Assembly (NCBI GenBank): GCA_949358305.1
Contig: OX442316.1
Location: 2,046,001-2,110,000, forward strand
Length of the DNA stretch: 64,000 nucleotides
Direction of reading: 5' to 3'
Origin: Strigamia acuminata
Lineage: Eukaryota > Arthropoda > Chilopoda > Geophilomorpha > Linotaeniidae
Positions 33,901-41,974 of the stretch are shown here, in pieces; positions within the stretch are counted from its first letter, which is position 1; every line of letters starts with the position of its first letter. The translations under genes and the position numbers were made by a program. The notes below the pieces were generated by a model. The model was not told the origin of the DNA and did no database searches. It saw nothing but the letters and a program-made list of their open reading frames with translations.

Positions 33901-36900
33901 TAATTTGTTTTACATTTTCGTCGGACAAATTAGAAGCAGCGTTCGAGTTGGGTGTAGACCGACTTTCTTGGTCTCGGGGTGGCGGATTTGGTTCTCCTCG
34001 AAAATTTTGATGTCTATCAGGTGGCGGTGGAGAACGCGAATTATTTCGTCGGTGGAAATTATTGTTATAATTTCCCCCTCCACCAGCGTGAGATTCGTCA
34101 CTACTCGAGTTAGGATCGGAGTCACGAGGATCACCAGGAGCTCCGGGAAATCGTTGATTTCTCGGCGGAGCTCGTCCACCTTGAGAGCGGGAATTTCTAT
34201 AATTCCTAAAATCTCCACCAGATTGGGTGTGAGATTGAAAATTTTGATAATTTTCATTTCTCCCCCTTGGTTGGACCGACAGATTAGTTCGAGGCTGTGG
34301 AACTCTGAAAGAATCATTCAAATTCCCAGTGGGAGCGGGTAAATTATTATTTACTGCCGTCGCACTTGGCAAAGTTCGGGAAATTGGCGCAGAAATATTT
34401 CCTTGTCCGGAATTTCTCATTCTTTCGGCCGAATTCGATCGCCAAGAGCTAGCTGGTAACTGAATCGAAGGTTGAACAGATAGTGAAGAATTTAACTGCC
34501 CATTGTTGTCACGAGCAACATTCATTCGCCATCCAGGTAATTGCTGGTAGCGATATGTGGCCGGTGAACGAGGGCCAGTTCGATCTACAGAAACACTTCG
34601 TTCGTTGGTTACAACTACATCGGGAGTAATTACACGATTTCTCTCGTGATGATTATTCGCCGTGTATTGTTGAGCTTCACACAAAGAGGAAAACTGCGTC
34701 ACTTCCAATTGGTAATGGCGACAGTAAACTTCTAAATCATGCGGGACTGATAGTGGATCTGTTCGAGAACTACCTGGGTTGGAAACGTCTCTAGGAACAT
34801 TTTCTTCCCCCTGGCTTTCTAAATCAGACTCCACAATTCCTCTTGGTGTTTCACACATACCACCCCGTCGTCGTGCTCCACGATTTCCTCGTGTTCCACG
34901 AACTCTTACAGGTCTACGGGCCATAATACTCAAAGAAATACACGTACAAAATAAAATTTAACTGAACTAGCGTAAATGTAACACGCTTAAAATTAAACTA
35001 AGAAATAATTTGAAAAAATACAACCTTAGCTGCTGAAGCTGAAGTGGCTTCGGGAAAGAACTGTCCTGTTGCGTGGTCAAGAATGGTCCAACGGGCACTG
35101 GTCACAAAGGCACAACTGGATGGTCGCACTGTCGAAAAGCAAGTGTGGCTGAATATTGGTTGTCAAACTAGCTTCCGGAAAACCTCCTTTGTCAAGACAG
35201 TCTGTTGTGATTGGTGATGTTGAAAAATTCCTGATAATTTCTAATCCGAAACTCTCAACAGTGTCACATCTGGATGACCTACTCCGAGCTGCATCGTGAG
35301 TGGCTCTCTTTGGCACATTCTTTACCTTGTCAGGGATTAAGAATCATAATTCTTAACATTGACAAACATAGAAAACATAGAATAGAAAACTGGTCAAGTT
35401 TTCAACCAGTAAAATAAAATATTTTAACTTTTTATTTTTAGTCAGCAGAATTTCTAGTCAAATTCGTTTTCTGCTCGAAATTCAAGGTTTCGAAATTTTC
35501 CAGAATATAGCCGAATATTCTGGGAAACTCAATAAACTCAAAATAGATTTTTTTTTTTTTTTTTTTTTTTTTTGTAGGAAATTCGAAATTATAATGAGTT
35601 TTCAAAATAATCCAAAAATTCGAATTCAGATATTTCCAAAAGATAATGAGAATTTTTTGAAAACAAATGAATAATTCACAGTAAATTTATAGAGAAAAAT
35701 CGGAAATTTTCTAATTATGATATCTACATAAAATAACCAAAAAATTCATTTTTCAATTTTACACTTGATCACAGAGTTCACTTCAATAAAATGCAACCTA
35801 TCTCGGTAGAACCTCCACGTGTGACGATTGACTTGGCGAGATACAAATTGCTTAACAATTAGAGTGAGAACTCGTGTGACAGTGTAAAAGTATGGAGGCT
35901 GGTGATTTCTCAAATCATGTAACAATTTATTACGAATGGAAGACTTATATAAAACCTATGCCTACAACTGGCTAAATAACTTCATGTTAAATATACAATG
36001 GGTTGGCAAAAGCCCTGAAATAATATCACTTGCGGTTTTCAGTCGTGTAATAAGAATGTGTGACTTTCTTATTACAGTGACGTAAAAGATGTCGTCTGAA
36101 TATGGTTCGGGCTTCCAAATGGTCCGGGGTTGGTTCTAAAATGGTGTGTAATGGTTAGGCTTGGGTGTGTTATATCCGAGAGGTGCGGTTGACTTTGGCA
36201 CAATCATCACACGTATAATTATTATATTGTTAATAATTATACAGCGCGATCATAAGAATGATGAAACAATCGAAATAAATATTCATGTAAATTCTATTGA
36301 ATTAAACATGATATTGTATTCTCGATGCTGAATAAATAACTATAAAAATAAGAAATAATTAAAATAGCGCCGAGCTATTTTTGCTCCGAGTGCAATCAAC
36401 ATTTGAGTCAGACTGAAATGTTCCGTCAAACCAACAACGAAATGAATCGAAGTATTTCGCAGGAAAGGTTATCCATTGCCGGGAAATTACTCCACTCGGT
36501 TCTGGCTGGCGGGAGAGTAACCGGGAAATTACTCCTCGTCGATTACTCTGATAATGCGTCTGTGGAATATTAAATACTCCACTCTAGATTCTACATTACC
36601 AATGCGTCTGTGAATTTTACTCCACTCTAGATTCTGCACTCTACAACGGAATGTTGGCATGAAGCTGGAGGGAGTGCGTCTGTGGGTTGTACCCCACTCT
36701 AGATACTACACTTAAATGTGTCTGTGAATTACTCACTCTAGTTACTACATTTCTACAACGGAATGTTGGCATGAAGAGGCGGGAAGTGTGTCTGTGAGTC
36801 TTCTACCCACTCTAGATACTTACACTAAATACAAAGTATTTCTACAACGGATTGTCGGAACGCAGAGAAGTATAATATGTGCTCAAGTAATATCAGTATC

Positions 36901-39900
36901 AAACAAAAACAGAACAAGAGCGAGCTATATCCGTTTTGCAGGGGGATATATACTCGGTGAGGAGAATAGCTGTTCAGTGATCCAATGGGATCACTGGGCA
37001 GTCAAATCCATCCAATCCCAGATCATAGGAAGTGGATACTCAGGACATAGTCTTCTACTAGGTCCAAAACCGGAACTGGATACGCAGGACACATTTTGGA
37101 TTAAGTCCCTTTGACTATAATCCGAAAGGAGTCCAACTCACAGTGGGTGATGAAGGGTGACTTCACCAGGTGTAAAGTTTGCACATAATTTAATAGAATT
37201 ATGTGACAAATAAATCAACTAGTTTTTAAACATCCAAAAGTATTTAAAAGTGTCTAAAGTCGCAGTGGAATAAAATATAAATAGTAATTTATATTTTATT
37301 CACTCAAAAATTGTCGAAATTTGAAATTACCGCTAAAACGTATCAGCGCCATCTATTGGTGAAATAATCGTCCTATACTAACAAAGTGCATGACAGTGTA
37401 ACCGTCACAATATTAATTCATTGCAATGCATATTTCTAAATGCAATATTCAAAGTTTGCTTAAATGACTAAAAATATGTGTGAAATAAAGTAAATACTGG
37501 CAAATAACTTTCAGCAAATTTTCGTAAACAAACTTGAACGCATCCTATTGAAATGGTGTTTCTTTAGTTTTCACTTAGGACCTGAGCGAGTACTTGTTTT
37601 GTCATCATTCAAGCTAATCAAAGAAGCTTTCATTAAACAGGGCAATTGTTTTGAAGAAAGACCAAAAAGTATTGCAGAGCTAGTCACTTGTGATTCACAA
37701 ACAGGTATAATTAATTTTGTATAAATGTTAAATTCCATGGGTTTGATAACAAATTTTAATACTTCCTGCTTTTGGGAGAAAAAAATTGAGCTAAATTGAC
37801 AAATAAAGCAAATTTTATAGTAATATTCTATCTTCAATTTTAATGATGTTCTGCTTTAAATACTTCTTGAGGTTTGACAGCGAGTGTTGGTGCGCCCCGT
37901 GTAGAATTACGCCGTTTTATCATATCTGCGCTACGCATCCTTGGAATTGGTAAAGCGAGTATGGAGCCGAAAATTCAGGTCGGTAGTTAATCATTTTGTG
38001 TAAACGCGTTGTGGAATATAAAATATATCACCTTTAAGGATGAAGTCGATTGCGTAATTGAAGAAATAAAAAAATTGAAAGGAAAACCAACAGAGTTGCA
38101 CCAAGTGATAAGAAGGGGTGTAACCAATACAATTTTTGTAATGATTTTTGGAAAAAGAATGAAGTACAGCGACAAGACTTTTCAGCATGTGGTAGTACTA
38201 ACTGACGCATACCTTGAAGCTGTTGGAGTCAACCAGTGGGCTCGATTTCTGCCACAATTTCTCATCAATTTGTTTGGAATTTCGCAGCCTACGTAATTAA
38301 AGACTCATCAGCAATAAAATAATTTTAATCATTATTTACACGATATAATTTGAGGAAATTCTTTTTTCTAACAGAGAATTTAACCACAAGCTCTACAAGC
38401 TACTTTTGGCTGAAGTGACCGAATATTATGATAACCAGAAAGATCAACGTAGTGAAGGATGTTTTCTTGATGTTTGGAGAACTGAAGCCGAAAAACCAAA
38501 TTCAACTTACACTCGTAAGTATTTTCACTAAAAAAGTACCTTAGGGGGGATTAATAAAAAGAGCGACGAAACAAACATACATCCAGCCAATCAGAAGTGA
38601 TTTCAATCTTACGAAACACGGCGAGAATGAACGAGACTCAAAAAGACACGGGCTGCTATTTTGATGATCCAACAACCGTGGTCTTGCCATTCAATTTTAA
38701 TTGATTTGTTATTACTTCAACTTCAAACAAATATGAACCTTACTACTACTTTATCTGAGTTTAAGTTTTGGTGGACTTAAAAGTACCCATTCAATTCCGA
38801 TGTTTAAGGTGACCGTACACCCGGAGCAACTGACAGAACAGTCTGAGCGCCACAACAAGCGGTGCCCGTGCGCGCTTGAATGCCTCCTCTACCATCCATG
38901 AAATCGGACGCTAACCAGATAGACCGATTTAGTTCAACCCGACTCATGAACCCCAACAGTCTGCCCGAACAGTTACATTGACCGAAGATGTTCTACGCTC
39001 TTCTATGGAATCTTCCCCAAGGAGCCAACCACGATCGGAAAACCGGGGTGCAAAGGATGCCACTAAAGAGCAAATCGACGGCCGGGCGGATGCAATCATA
39101 CTTTGCAGTCTTTTTGCAATCTGCTTAGGTCAAACGTAAAGCACAGTAACGTCAACGTGCGACGAGGTTCCCGAGATGATGATTAAATCAGGTCGAAAAC
39201 GCTCATCACCCACAGCGACCTCCTGCTCCTTTGCAACCGAGAATCCTGCCTTCATGGCAGTATTACTCAAAGCGTCCCTAAAGGTATCATGCCTTGCAAT
39301 TCGCTGGGGCTTAGTGCTACCTTTGCTTACTTTACATCCAAGGGGGAACCCAACTTAGTACTCTCTTATCTGCTTGGGTGGGTTTCTTTGTTCTTGGGAC
39401 AACTTACAGAACCCCCAACTCTGCTTCTAGAATATCTGTCAAAAATTCCTGGTGCCATCATGTATAAGTTAACAAAGATTGATAGCCACCGTTTAATTTC
39501 TACTTTTCAGCGCAGAAGTTATCACAAGTTCTGGTTGAGTTGTTTACTGGTGGTTCTGATACAACAACTGCAACATTAGGATGGGGAATTCTGTATCTAA
39601 TCAAATATCCAGAGGTCCAAACAAAACTACAACAAGAGATTGACAATGTGATAGGAAAAGAGAGAACTCCATCCATGTCTGATCTAAAACTGATGCCTTA
39701 CACTGAAGCCACCATCATGGAAATCAACAGGATTGCTTCAATTACACCTTTTGCAATTCCACATAGGTTAGTTGTAAAAAAAACATTTTAAATTAAAACC
39801 ATCCAGATTTATTTTTATTTCAGAACAACCGAAGATACAACACTGGAAGGTTATTTTATTCCAAAGAACACAACAGTTTTACCCAACTACTGGGCTGTAC

Positions 39901-40229
39901 ATAGAAATCCAGAAACGTTTTCTGAACCTGAATGTTTTAAACCAGAACGTTTTCTAACGGAAGACAATAAGATAAAACGTGTTGATGAGTTGAATCCTTT
40001 TTCAATGGGTACGTACTAAAGACAAATGGGTAATCCAGTTTTAATGTGTTGATCTTTAGGTAAACGGCAATGCCCCGGCGAGGCGTTGGCTCGAATGCAA
40101 TTATTTCTGTTTCTCACATCTCTTTTTCAAAACTTCACATTCACCAAGGATGATGATGTGATATTAGATTGTGCTTATTCCATCTCATTGGACCCAACAG
40201 CTCAAAAAATAAATGCTATTTTACGCTAA
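21930..40229 (+). CDS. Cytochrome P450 monooxygenase, CYP2 clan (gene E), with Gypsy element in intron 1
   Basis: Exons: 21930-22135, 37568-37704, 37872-37978, 38039-38292, 38375-38514, 39511-39766, 39824-40008 and 40060-40229. They total 1,455 nt (484 residues), uninterrupted. Exon lengths match the other genes although intron 1 has grown to 15.4 kb by a retrotransposon insertion in opposite orientation. The I-helix is [10 protein letters not shown], the K-helix EINR, then FKPERF and the haem loop FSMGKRQCPG. It is the most divergent intact member. The exon 6/7 junction reads PHRTTED, the form usual in this clan. Whether a 15-kb intron with a young element still permits normal splicing cannot be seen here. 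Confidence 0.88.
22182..23771 (-). repeat. 3' LTR of the Gypsy element
   Basis: It contains a degenerate tandem array at about 22,914-23,185 (words gcgtctgtg, actccactctagat, acaacggaatgttggcatga) and a gcgccatctattgg word near its plus-strand end. A 108-residue open frame on the plus strand occurs in both LTRs but runs against the element and has no recognisable domain. Confidence 0.95.
23772..23784 (-). other. Polypurine tract
   Basis: On the minus strand TTTAAGGGGGACT lies directly before the 3' LTR, the expected primer position for plus-strand DNA synthesis. Confidence 0.8.
24429..26084 (-). CDS. Extra ORF of the Gypsy element, 551 residues, unknown function
   Basis: Starts at an ATG (26,082-26,084) and lies between pol and the 3' LTR, where some elements carry env. 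There is no signal peptide or transmembrane segment, so it is not an obvious envelope. Residues 1-195 are basic and rich in R, S, P and D. A compact cysteine region follows: CPLCAGC near 208-214, CVNC near 230 and CREC near 266, spaced as for zinc binding. A proline/threonine/alanine-rich linker leads to a folded-looking C-terminal part (about 365-470) and an acidic tail ending EDEELD. I do not recognise the family. The long clean frame in a young element argues that it is used. It could bind nucleic acid or act as an accessory regulator; that is only inference. Confidence 0.8.
   Translation of the reverse strand: MSRRGRASKRQYVHWDPEESEEPDYRFVNPSSDPELVANWARDNPDLVPPRIRTAMGVSPTDSRPSRGRQASQRVVTYDAPHETPNWDFSDDSSQYSRSASRRRRQDDFSQEEESYEEAPPQITNRPFARPRNPRDTASRGKTGKSKGPTKSTLASSSEALTRPTSQARSLSELNLPSYRKQRREHVFRDMEAAALGTNIMPKSKLMFCPLCAGCGWLSSLLSGIHAVVCVNCHGGKRVAISSMWNEEILPFIIKGLSTPTARNWAMCRECGLIHQGPEQAIYVDPAQMSSTSTPRGGFTEPQREPETPTPAIDGTPVVSAENLPTSVVASDSPPVASDSGPQAAAFPEGTSADNMIVATIPLPEVNDAAEPVILLVHPYMPRPNMSLTEQTKAEVEHYFPILLEAAKRISVSISNDQIPDLSVPLAVIQWIFHPSRPESFQTRSFIWCKILQQVSAAAHPLIREGWHSGLPDHHLVFSEPTSANTIPLGGPDPLEVFTEEQHRMLLDPLAHDVEPDVVPESVAIQLNSPPAAVSEVVKSMEGFIEDEELD
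26085..27366 (-). other. Non-coding stretch between pol and the extra ORF
   Basis: No long frame. A donor-like CGTAAGTG lies near 26,612-26,620 (minus strand) and an acceptor-like TTTTTTGAAG lies just ahead of the extra ORF start. A spliced subgenomic message is possible but not shown. Confidence 0.4.
27367..31647 (-). CDS. pol: Gypsy pol: protease, reverse transcriptase, RNase H, integrase
   Basis: No ATG opens this frame. It runs from the frameshift site in exactly 1,427 codons including the stop. Counting residues from position 31,602: the aspartic protease motif DSGA is at 147-150, the RT motif YLDD near 482, and the RNase H motif TDAS near 631. The integrase zinc motif is HPLTGH...CTHC (about 952-990), followed by the catalytic D, D and E in SIDLMGP, SDNGKQF and NITERANRT (about 1022, 1085, 1119), then a GPW-type C-terminal module. 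It is highly basic and acidic at its C-terminus. All catalytic residues are present, so the element could be active. Confidence 0.93.
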   Translation of the reverse strand: MIQGVVQVAQPPPKELFPLSELSNDLFFHKKEIKIRHKPSHLTVPYVDDSKNKPPSLVISYEAVPVCRKASSSTGGVDENLKIMTDQLENLSIFSGSWNAPKKPLVPKVFKLRKLLKLEKWNKKERKVFLGKLCNSKLINGGKDDPRMNVQIGGLDYNALMDSGATQCFIGVQLLSNTEIPVEFIQECPRGMRVCAVGIDHRPIGQVCLCVKWADKRRVTPMTFIILHKNVCGLILGHNFMRRTGINPNPRRAVFTCDDMPGWTAPYETTELNCCLASIRTLGLQGEGTPTSPDWAEKLVEGCNSSAEEKQLLVNVLVKLKNVFRDQLGCTKVAKHSIKFKPGATWKHQPYRMYNPAKKAIMTELVEELEADGLIEPATGPYISHPVIVAKPGGKYRLCIDYRWLNAITEVDAIQMPSIDLLIHHTNQAKYFTSIDLTKGYHQMEMEEEDKSKTAFYTPKGKFQFKRLPFGLCNAPSSFQHLMTTVLGDSLYKHALVYLDDIIIFSDTWENHLLHIEDVLEKLDAANLTINKDKSKFGRTSLRFLGHLISEGSLLPDPDKVSAVRNFPKPTCSKDIQRFVGLANFFRKFIPNIANIARPLTNIMHDQAKFVWDDPQTTAFETIKDILCDKDQALLHMPDMNKPFVILTDASHSGLGAVLCQDVELFCEKKQKLIMVPKAVAYASRVLHGAEVRYSTPELECLAVVWAIERFRPYIEYTTFTLESDAKALSWLMSTPEPSGRFGRWAVKIQCGAFKIIFRRGAMNQVADALSRAPLSALDTPDYDYIEPEEITHFYPTWNGNRCASLQVTETERKHFLTNVGLSLDFFSESYNPVRFHDSGEKGEEEGCTRENCRHIDVHNCNHENVHTALTDILKVVPPTRDEIIEAQLKDPACSKILVYLKGDKKLKNRVTDKHWLNAIRGYTLDEPEENKGVMLIYFAPTDEEELNDSGNGFKAVIPRSLVRRALFACHGHPLTGHAGMSKTLDRAKKMYFWPRMSKDTRNYVRSCTHCQQYKPSQHQKHRASYTPHNMTNPWETISIDLMGPKPAGRSQLKWILVIIDNCTKWIEVFPLATASSECIVNKMSEVFHRWGYPKKIISDNGKQFVSTIFNDFCRKNHVDIAHISPYHAAANITERANRTLKMMLALYSDIHSHWPKYLNSFAFAMRTAKSEATNCSPMILNTGRIVPLPFDPRITKHAIKFDKENPEAYVYSILDVIRRAHSEMHRKIQSNYEKHDRLHKDKYYICQFAKGDLVWKATHFLSNKDKGISAGFAEKRDGPWEITAVLGGGSYTLRKLSDNTKAKAINIQDLMPYIPSYPIEEWTLDQKVGTNESHPTPDWMADQVINSPELINEPVSMKTEDLDEEKEEETSQISPKEDETPQNPSKKRKRFPSPVRQSKRRPKPNTKYVTDFVQLINCLKQVKLG
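31267..32298. repeat. Left copy of a 1,032-bp duplication flanking the N gap
   Basis: This segment (start of pol plus the C-terminal third of gag) reappears at 32,499-33,530 with no difference noticed. The left copy runs into the gap, and the right copy starts immediately after it. I read this as overlapping contig ends joined without merging. The intact gag uses the right copy; the intact pol uses the left. Confidence 0.85.
31613..31653 (-). promoter_or_regulatory. Gag-pol -1 ribosomal frameshift signal
   Basis: On the minus strand the last gag codons pass through the heptamer A AAA AAC (31,647-31,653) directly before the gag stop TGA. Seven bases later a stem of 8 bp (GGGGGTTG with CAACCCCC, 11-base loop; 31,613-31,639) begins. 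Slipping back one base leads exactly into the pol frame. The same signal lies in the other copy at 32,845-32,885, which is the one attached to the intact gag. Confidence 0.88.
32299..32498. other. Assembly gap of 200 N
   Basis: Exactly 200 undetermined bases, a conventional placeholder size. The duplicated flanks suggest that little or nothing is truly missing. Confidence 0.95.
32499..33530. repeat. Right copy of the 1,032-bp duplication
   Basis: Copy of 31,267-32,298. It carries a second start of pol (32,499-32,879), which stops at the gap, and the C-terminal third of the intact gag. Confidence 0.85.
32876..34924 (-). CDS. gag: Gypsy gag polyprotein, 682 residues
   Basis: The start is the ATG at 34,922-34,924 ([10 protein letters not shown]), just downstream of a basic, arginine-rich N-terminus. 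The first half is disordered and rich in R, N, S, P and G. A retrotransposon-gag capsid-type domain follows (about residues 365-460; words [10 protein letters not shown] and [11 protein letters not shown]). An acidic stretch precedes one CCHC zinc knuckle ([14 protein letters not shown], about 591-604), which would bind the genomic RNA. It ends at the frameshift site. It makes the particle in which reverse transcription takes place. A second copy of its C-terminal part (31,644-32,298) belongs to the suspected assembly duplication. Confidence 0.92.
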   Translation of the reverse strand: MARRPVRVRGTRGNRGARRRGGMCETPRGIVESDLESQGEENVPRDVSNPGSSRTDPLSVPHDLEVYCRHYQLEVTQFSSLCEAQQYTANNHHERNRVITPDVVVTNERSVSVDRTGPRSPATYRYQQLPGWRMNVARDNNGQLNSSLSVQPSIQLPASSWRSNSAERMRNSGQGNISAPISRTLPSATAVNNNLPAPTGNLNDSFRVPQPRTNLSVQPRGRNENYQNFQSHTQSGGDFRNYRNSRSQGGRAPPRNQRFPGAPGDPRDSDPNSSSDESHAGGGGNYNNNFHRRNNSRSPPPPDRHQNFRGEPNPPPRDQESRSTPNSNAASNLSDENVKQIIQGLVGQIRSPSNPSQNFGKGIEIPIFDGKQTEVARFLEIVKAVALGKGIPLDDMVHTAVPGRLLGHAQRWFHKQRHTFNSWRTFEASFLDCFDLVPLTRERRLLNVKQRADESLYSFLLRYTQEQGEVPPGDKTGRAQLFDNLTQESFTALCTQGMYGDFTVDDILQYVGANRSKFESSQLAAKLEYDNRENHPTPKLHEKSKIFPSKTALRLTQTQDEVEDEDESENDDSTDDGSMERLFAAQYEKTTGKCFFCHEPGHFKRECPALAKKLAGKTDSLNSNKRFNHSAPNPEFKRPKQNWVTSETLNSKFTDFQKNMVDLLIKHLPAATDSVTPDETKN
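34925..35799 (-). other. Gypsy leader, no gene
   Basis: Untranslated leader between primer site and gag. It contains a 26-base T run on the plus strand (35,548-35,573), i.e. poly-A in the element's sense. Confidence 0.6.
35800..35817 (-). other. Primer-binding site for tRNA-Gln
   Basis: On the minus strand TGGAGGTTCTACCGAGAT lies two bases inside the 5' LTR. It is complementary to the 3' end of a eukaryotic glutamine tRNA as I recall it (CUCGGUGGAACCU plus CCA) apart from one G-U type difference. Confidence 0.75.
35820..37409 (-). repeat. 5' LTR of the Gypsy element
   Basis: Same length as the other LTR. Differences seen: gatacaaattg versus gatacgaattg near the start, tgctccgag versus tgccccgag, and cgcaggaaagg versus cgcagaaaagg. 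Confidence 0.95.
38515..39510. other. Enlarged intron 5 of gene E; nothing recognised
   Basis: About 1 kb against ~60-120 bp in the other copies, with higher GC from about 38,810 to 39,430. Probably a transposon fragment, but I see no diagnostic ends or protein. Confidence 0.4.
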
Positions 40230-40436
40230 TTCAAGCTTTATTGTTTTTGCCGTGTACATTGTATGCCTGAAAATATTGAAATAAATAAATTTCAGTATTC
40301 AATTGCAGTTCACATGACAAAATTACAGTAGTCTACAGTCTATGTAACCAAAGCTCATTGAGATAATCTAACTGAAAGCACCTTCAAGTAGCGCCACCTG
40401 TTTCTATGCTTAAAAACACTGATTTACGCATGCTAA

Positions 40437-40860
40437 TTTAATTGACGTGCCCCAAACGTTTGTGCCACATTTCCTGCGATGCCATTTTCGCCTGATGTGA
40501 AATCAGTTTTTCCAAAGATTTTTGTTTGGAAATAAAACTAACACCTTCTCTTAACGTTTCCAGAATGACTTGATTGTGGTCAGTAATTACTTCTGCAACA
40601 TTTCTCAAAATAAGGACTTAAAACCAATTATCGACTATTTTTGGTACTGACAATAAGTGCGTCTTAAGCTCTGGAACATGTAACACATCGTTTAGTTTAA
40701 TCGTTCCATCTCTTGATTCAAATTTGAATTTTCCAGCTAGGCCTATGTTTTGGTTTTCATTATAACAATCATCAAGTAGATCTTGTCGCGACGTGATATC
40801 ACTCGAAGCGCCAGAATCCAATAACCAATCAAACGAAAAAATCAATTCCTCATTTTCTGG
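40437..40860 (-). pseudogene. Ty1/Copia relic: protease and pre-integrase zinc region
   Basis: On the minus strand WLLDSGASSDITSR gives the aspartic protease motif, followed by LNDVLHVPELKTHLLSV, the usual Copia continuation. After a stop/frameshift at about 40,618 the reading resumes to MWHKRLGHVN (the HxxH half of the pre-integrase zinc motif) at about 40,437. Both ends are truncated. Confidence 0.8.
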
Positions 40861-41974
40861 TGTACGTGAAAGATAAATTCATACTTGGGTGCCGTTCTGC
40901 CTGCTTTCATCACGTTTTCCTGGACCAAATAAACGATTGTTTGAGCCTAACCACACGTGCCGCGTGTGGTAGCAATAAGAGAGGCATGAATAAAGGCCAT
41001 AACCCAATAATACAGTCTCTTGTTCACTTCTACTTAACGTGTCGTGCGTCGGATGCTGTTCAGGCATTCCCGTGCCCTAATGGTGGCCATCCACTCTGAT
41101 AGTGTTATGCGTATGTAAAAACGGTGCAGTCAGCTATAAATTTTGAACCTTGTAAAAAAATTGCCTGCTCAGGAACAACAAATATTCAAGAATAGCCCAA
41201 CCTTGATCAAGTGGATGTTCAAATCTTTGAAACGGCAGTTTAGGTACAAGAAAGATCTCATTACGGGGAGAAAACGAGCGGATTGACCCCTACATCCCGA
41301 GTGCTTTTAAGCGACGCCAGTCTTAGTTTCCACCGACTTGATGTACCTTTTACACTTCTGTAGTGGTTTCATATTATCTTATTTAATACTTCTATTTTCA
41401 CAGCGTATCACTTCTTAAATTGTGTTTCATAGTTTAATGACATTTAGAATACGCTGTTAGTATTCCATATTTGCCATCTTGATTCTGTTAAACTTGAAGT
41501 AAAATAAAAGTTATTCTAAATTTACCAATTAATTTCCAAAGTTCTCTGGATACAAATGATGAATAAGTCGAAATCACGTTGAAATTCAAGATGGCGTTGG
41601 GGCAGCAAAGAAAGCACGACCACACAGTTTTATTAAAGCAAAAAGTACACTAGTTTATTCTATTCAAATCATAAAGAAAGGGAGATGCAAATGACGAGTT
41701 CGGAGAACCAATCACAAGCGTCCGCAAGGTGGGGGAATGACGTGTCCAGAAAGTAGAGGAATGTATTACAGATTAAAGGATTAACAAGTTAAAATAAGAG
41801 AACAGGTCAAAACACCTAAGTGGAAATAAAACACACATTGTAATAAAATGATAAAACATAAATTCAATATCAAAATCACAAATCAAAATGGGGATATAAA
41901 AACAACAATATAAATCAAACAATATTAATACAACACAAATTGGTAGTTAAAATTAACAGTTCACGTGTAAAATC
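40861..41974. other. Intergenic, no gene recognised
   Basis: Low-complexity and AT-rich in 41,390-41,970. It may include non-coding parts of the adjoining Copia and BEL relics (an LTR is possible between 41,340 and 41,970), but no clear LTR ends were found. Confidence 0.4.

Larger units (their letters stand above)
22182..37409 (-). mobile_element. Full-length Ty3/Gypsy LTR retrotransposon in intron 1 of gene E
   Basis: Both LTRs are 1,590 bp (22,182-23,771 and 35,820-37,409), beginning TGTGACG and ending CGTCACA. ATAT flanks both sides (22,178-22,181 and 37,410-37,413). The paralogous intron of gene D (about 14,786) shows the empty site. Reading on the minus strand the order is LTR, tRNA-Gln primer site, leader, gag, frameshift signal, pol, an extra ORF, polypurine tract, LTR. 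I found only three differences between the LTRs, so insertion is recent. All ORFs look open. A 200-N gap with duplicated flanks lies inside. Confidence 0.95.
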
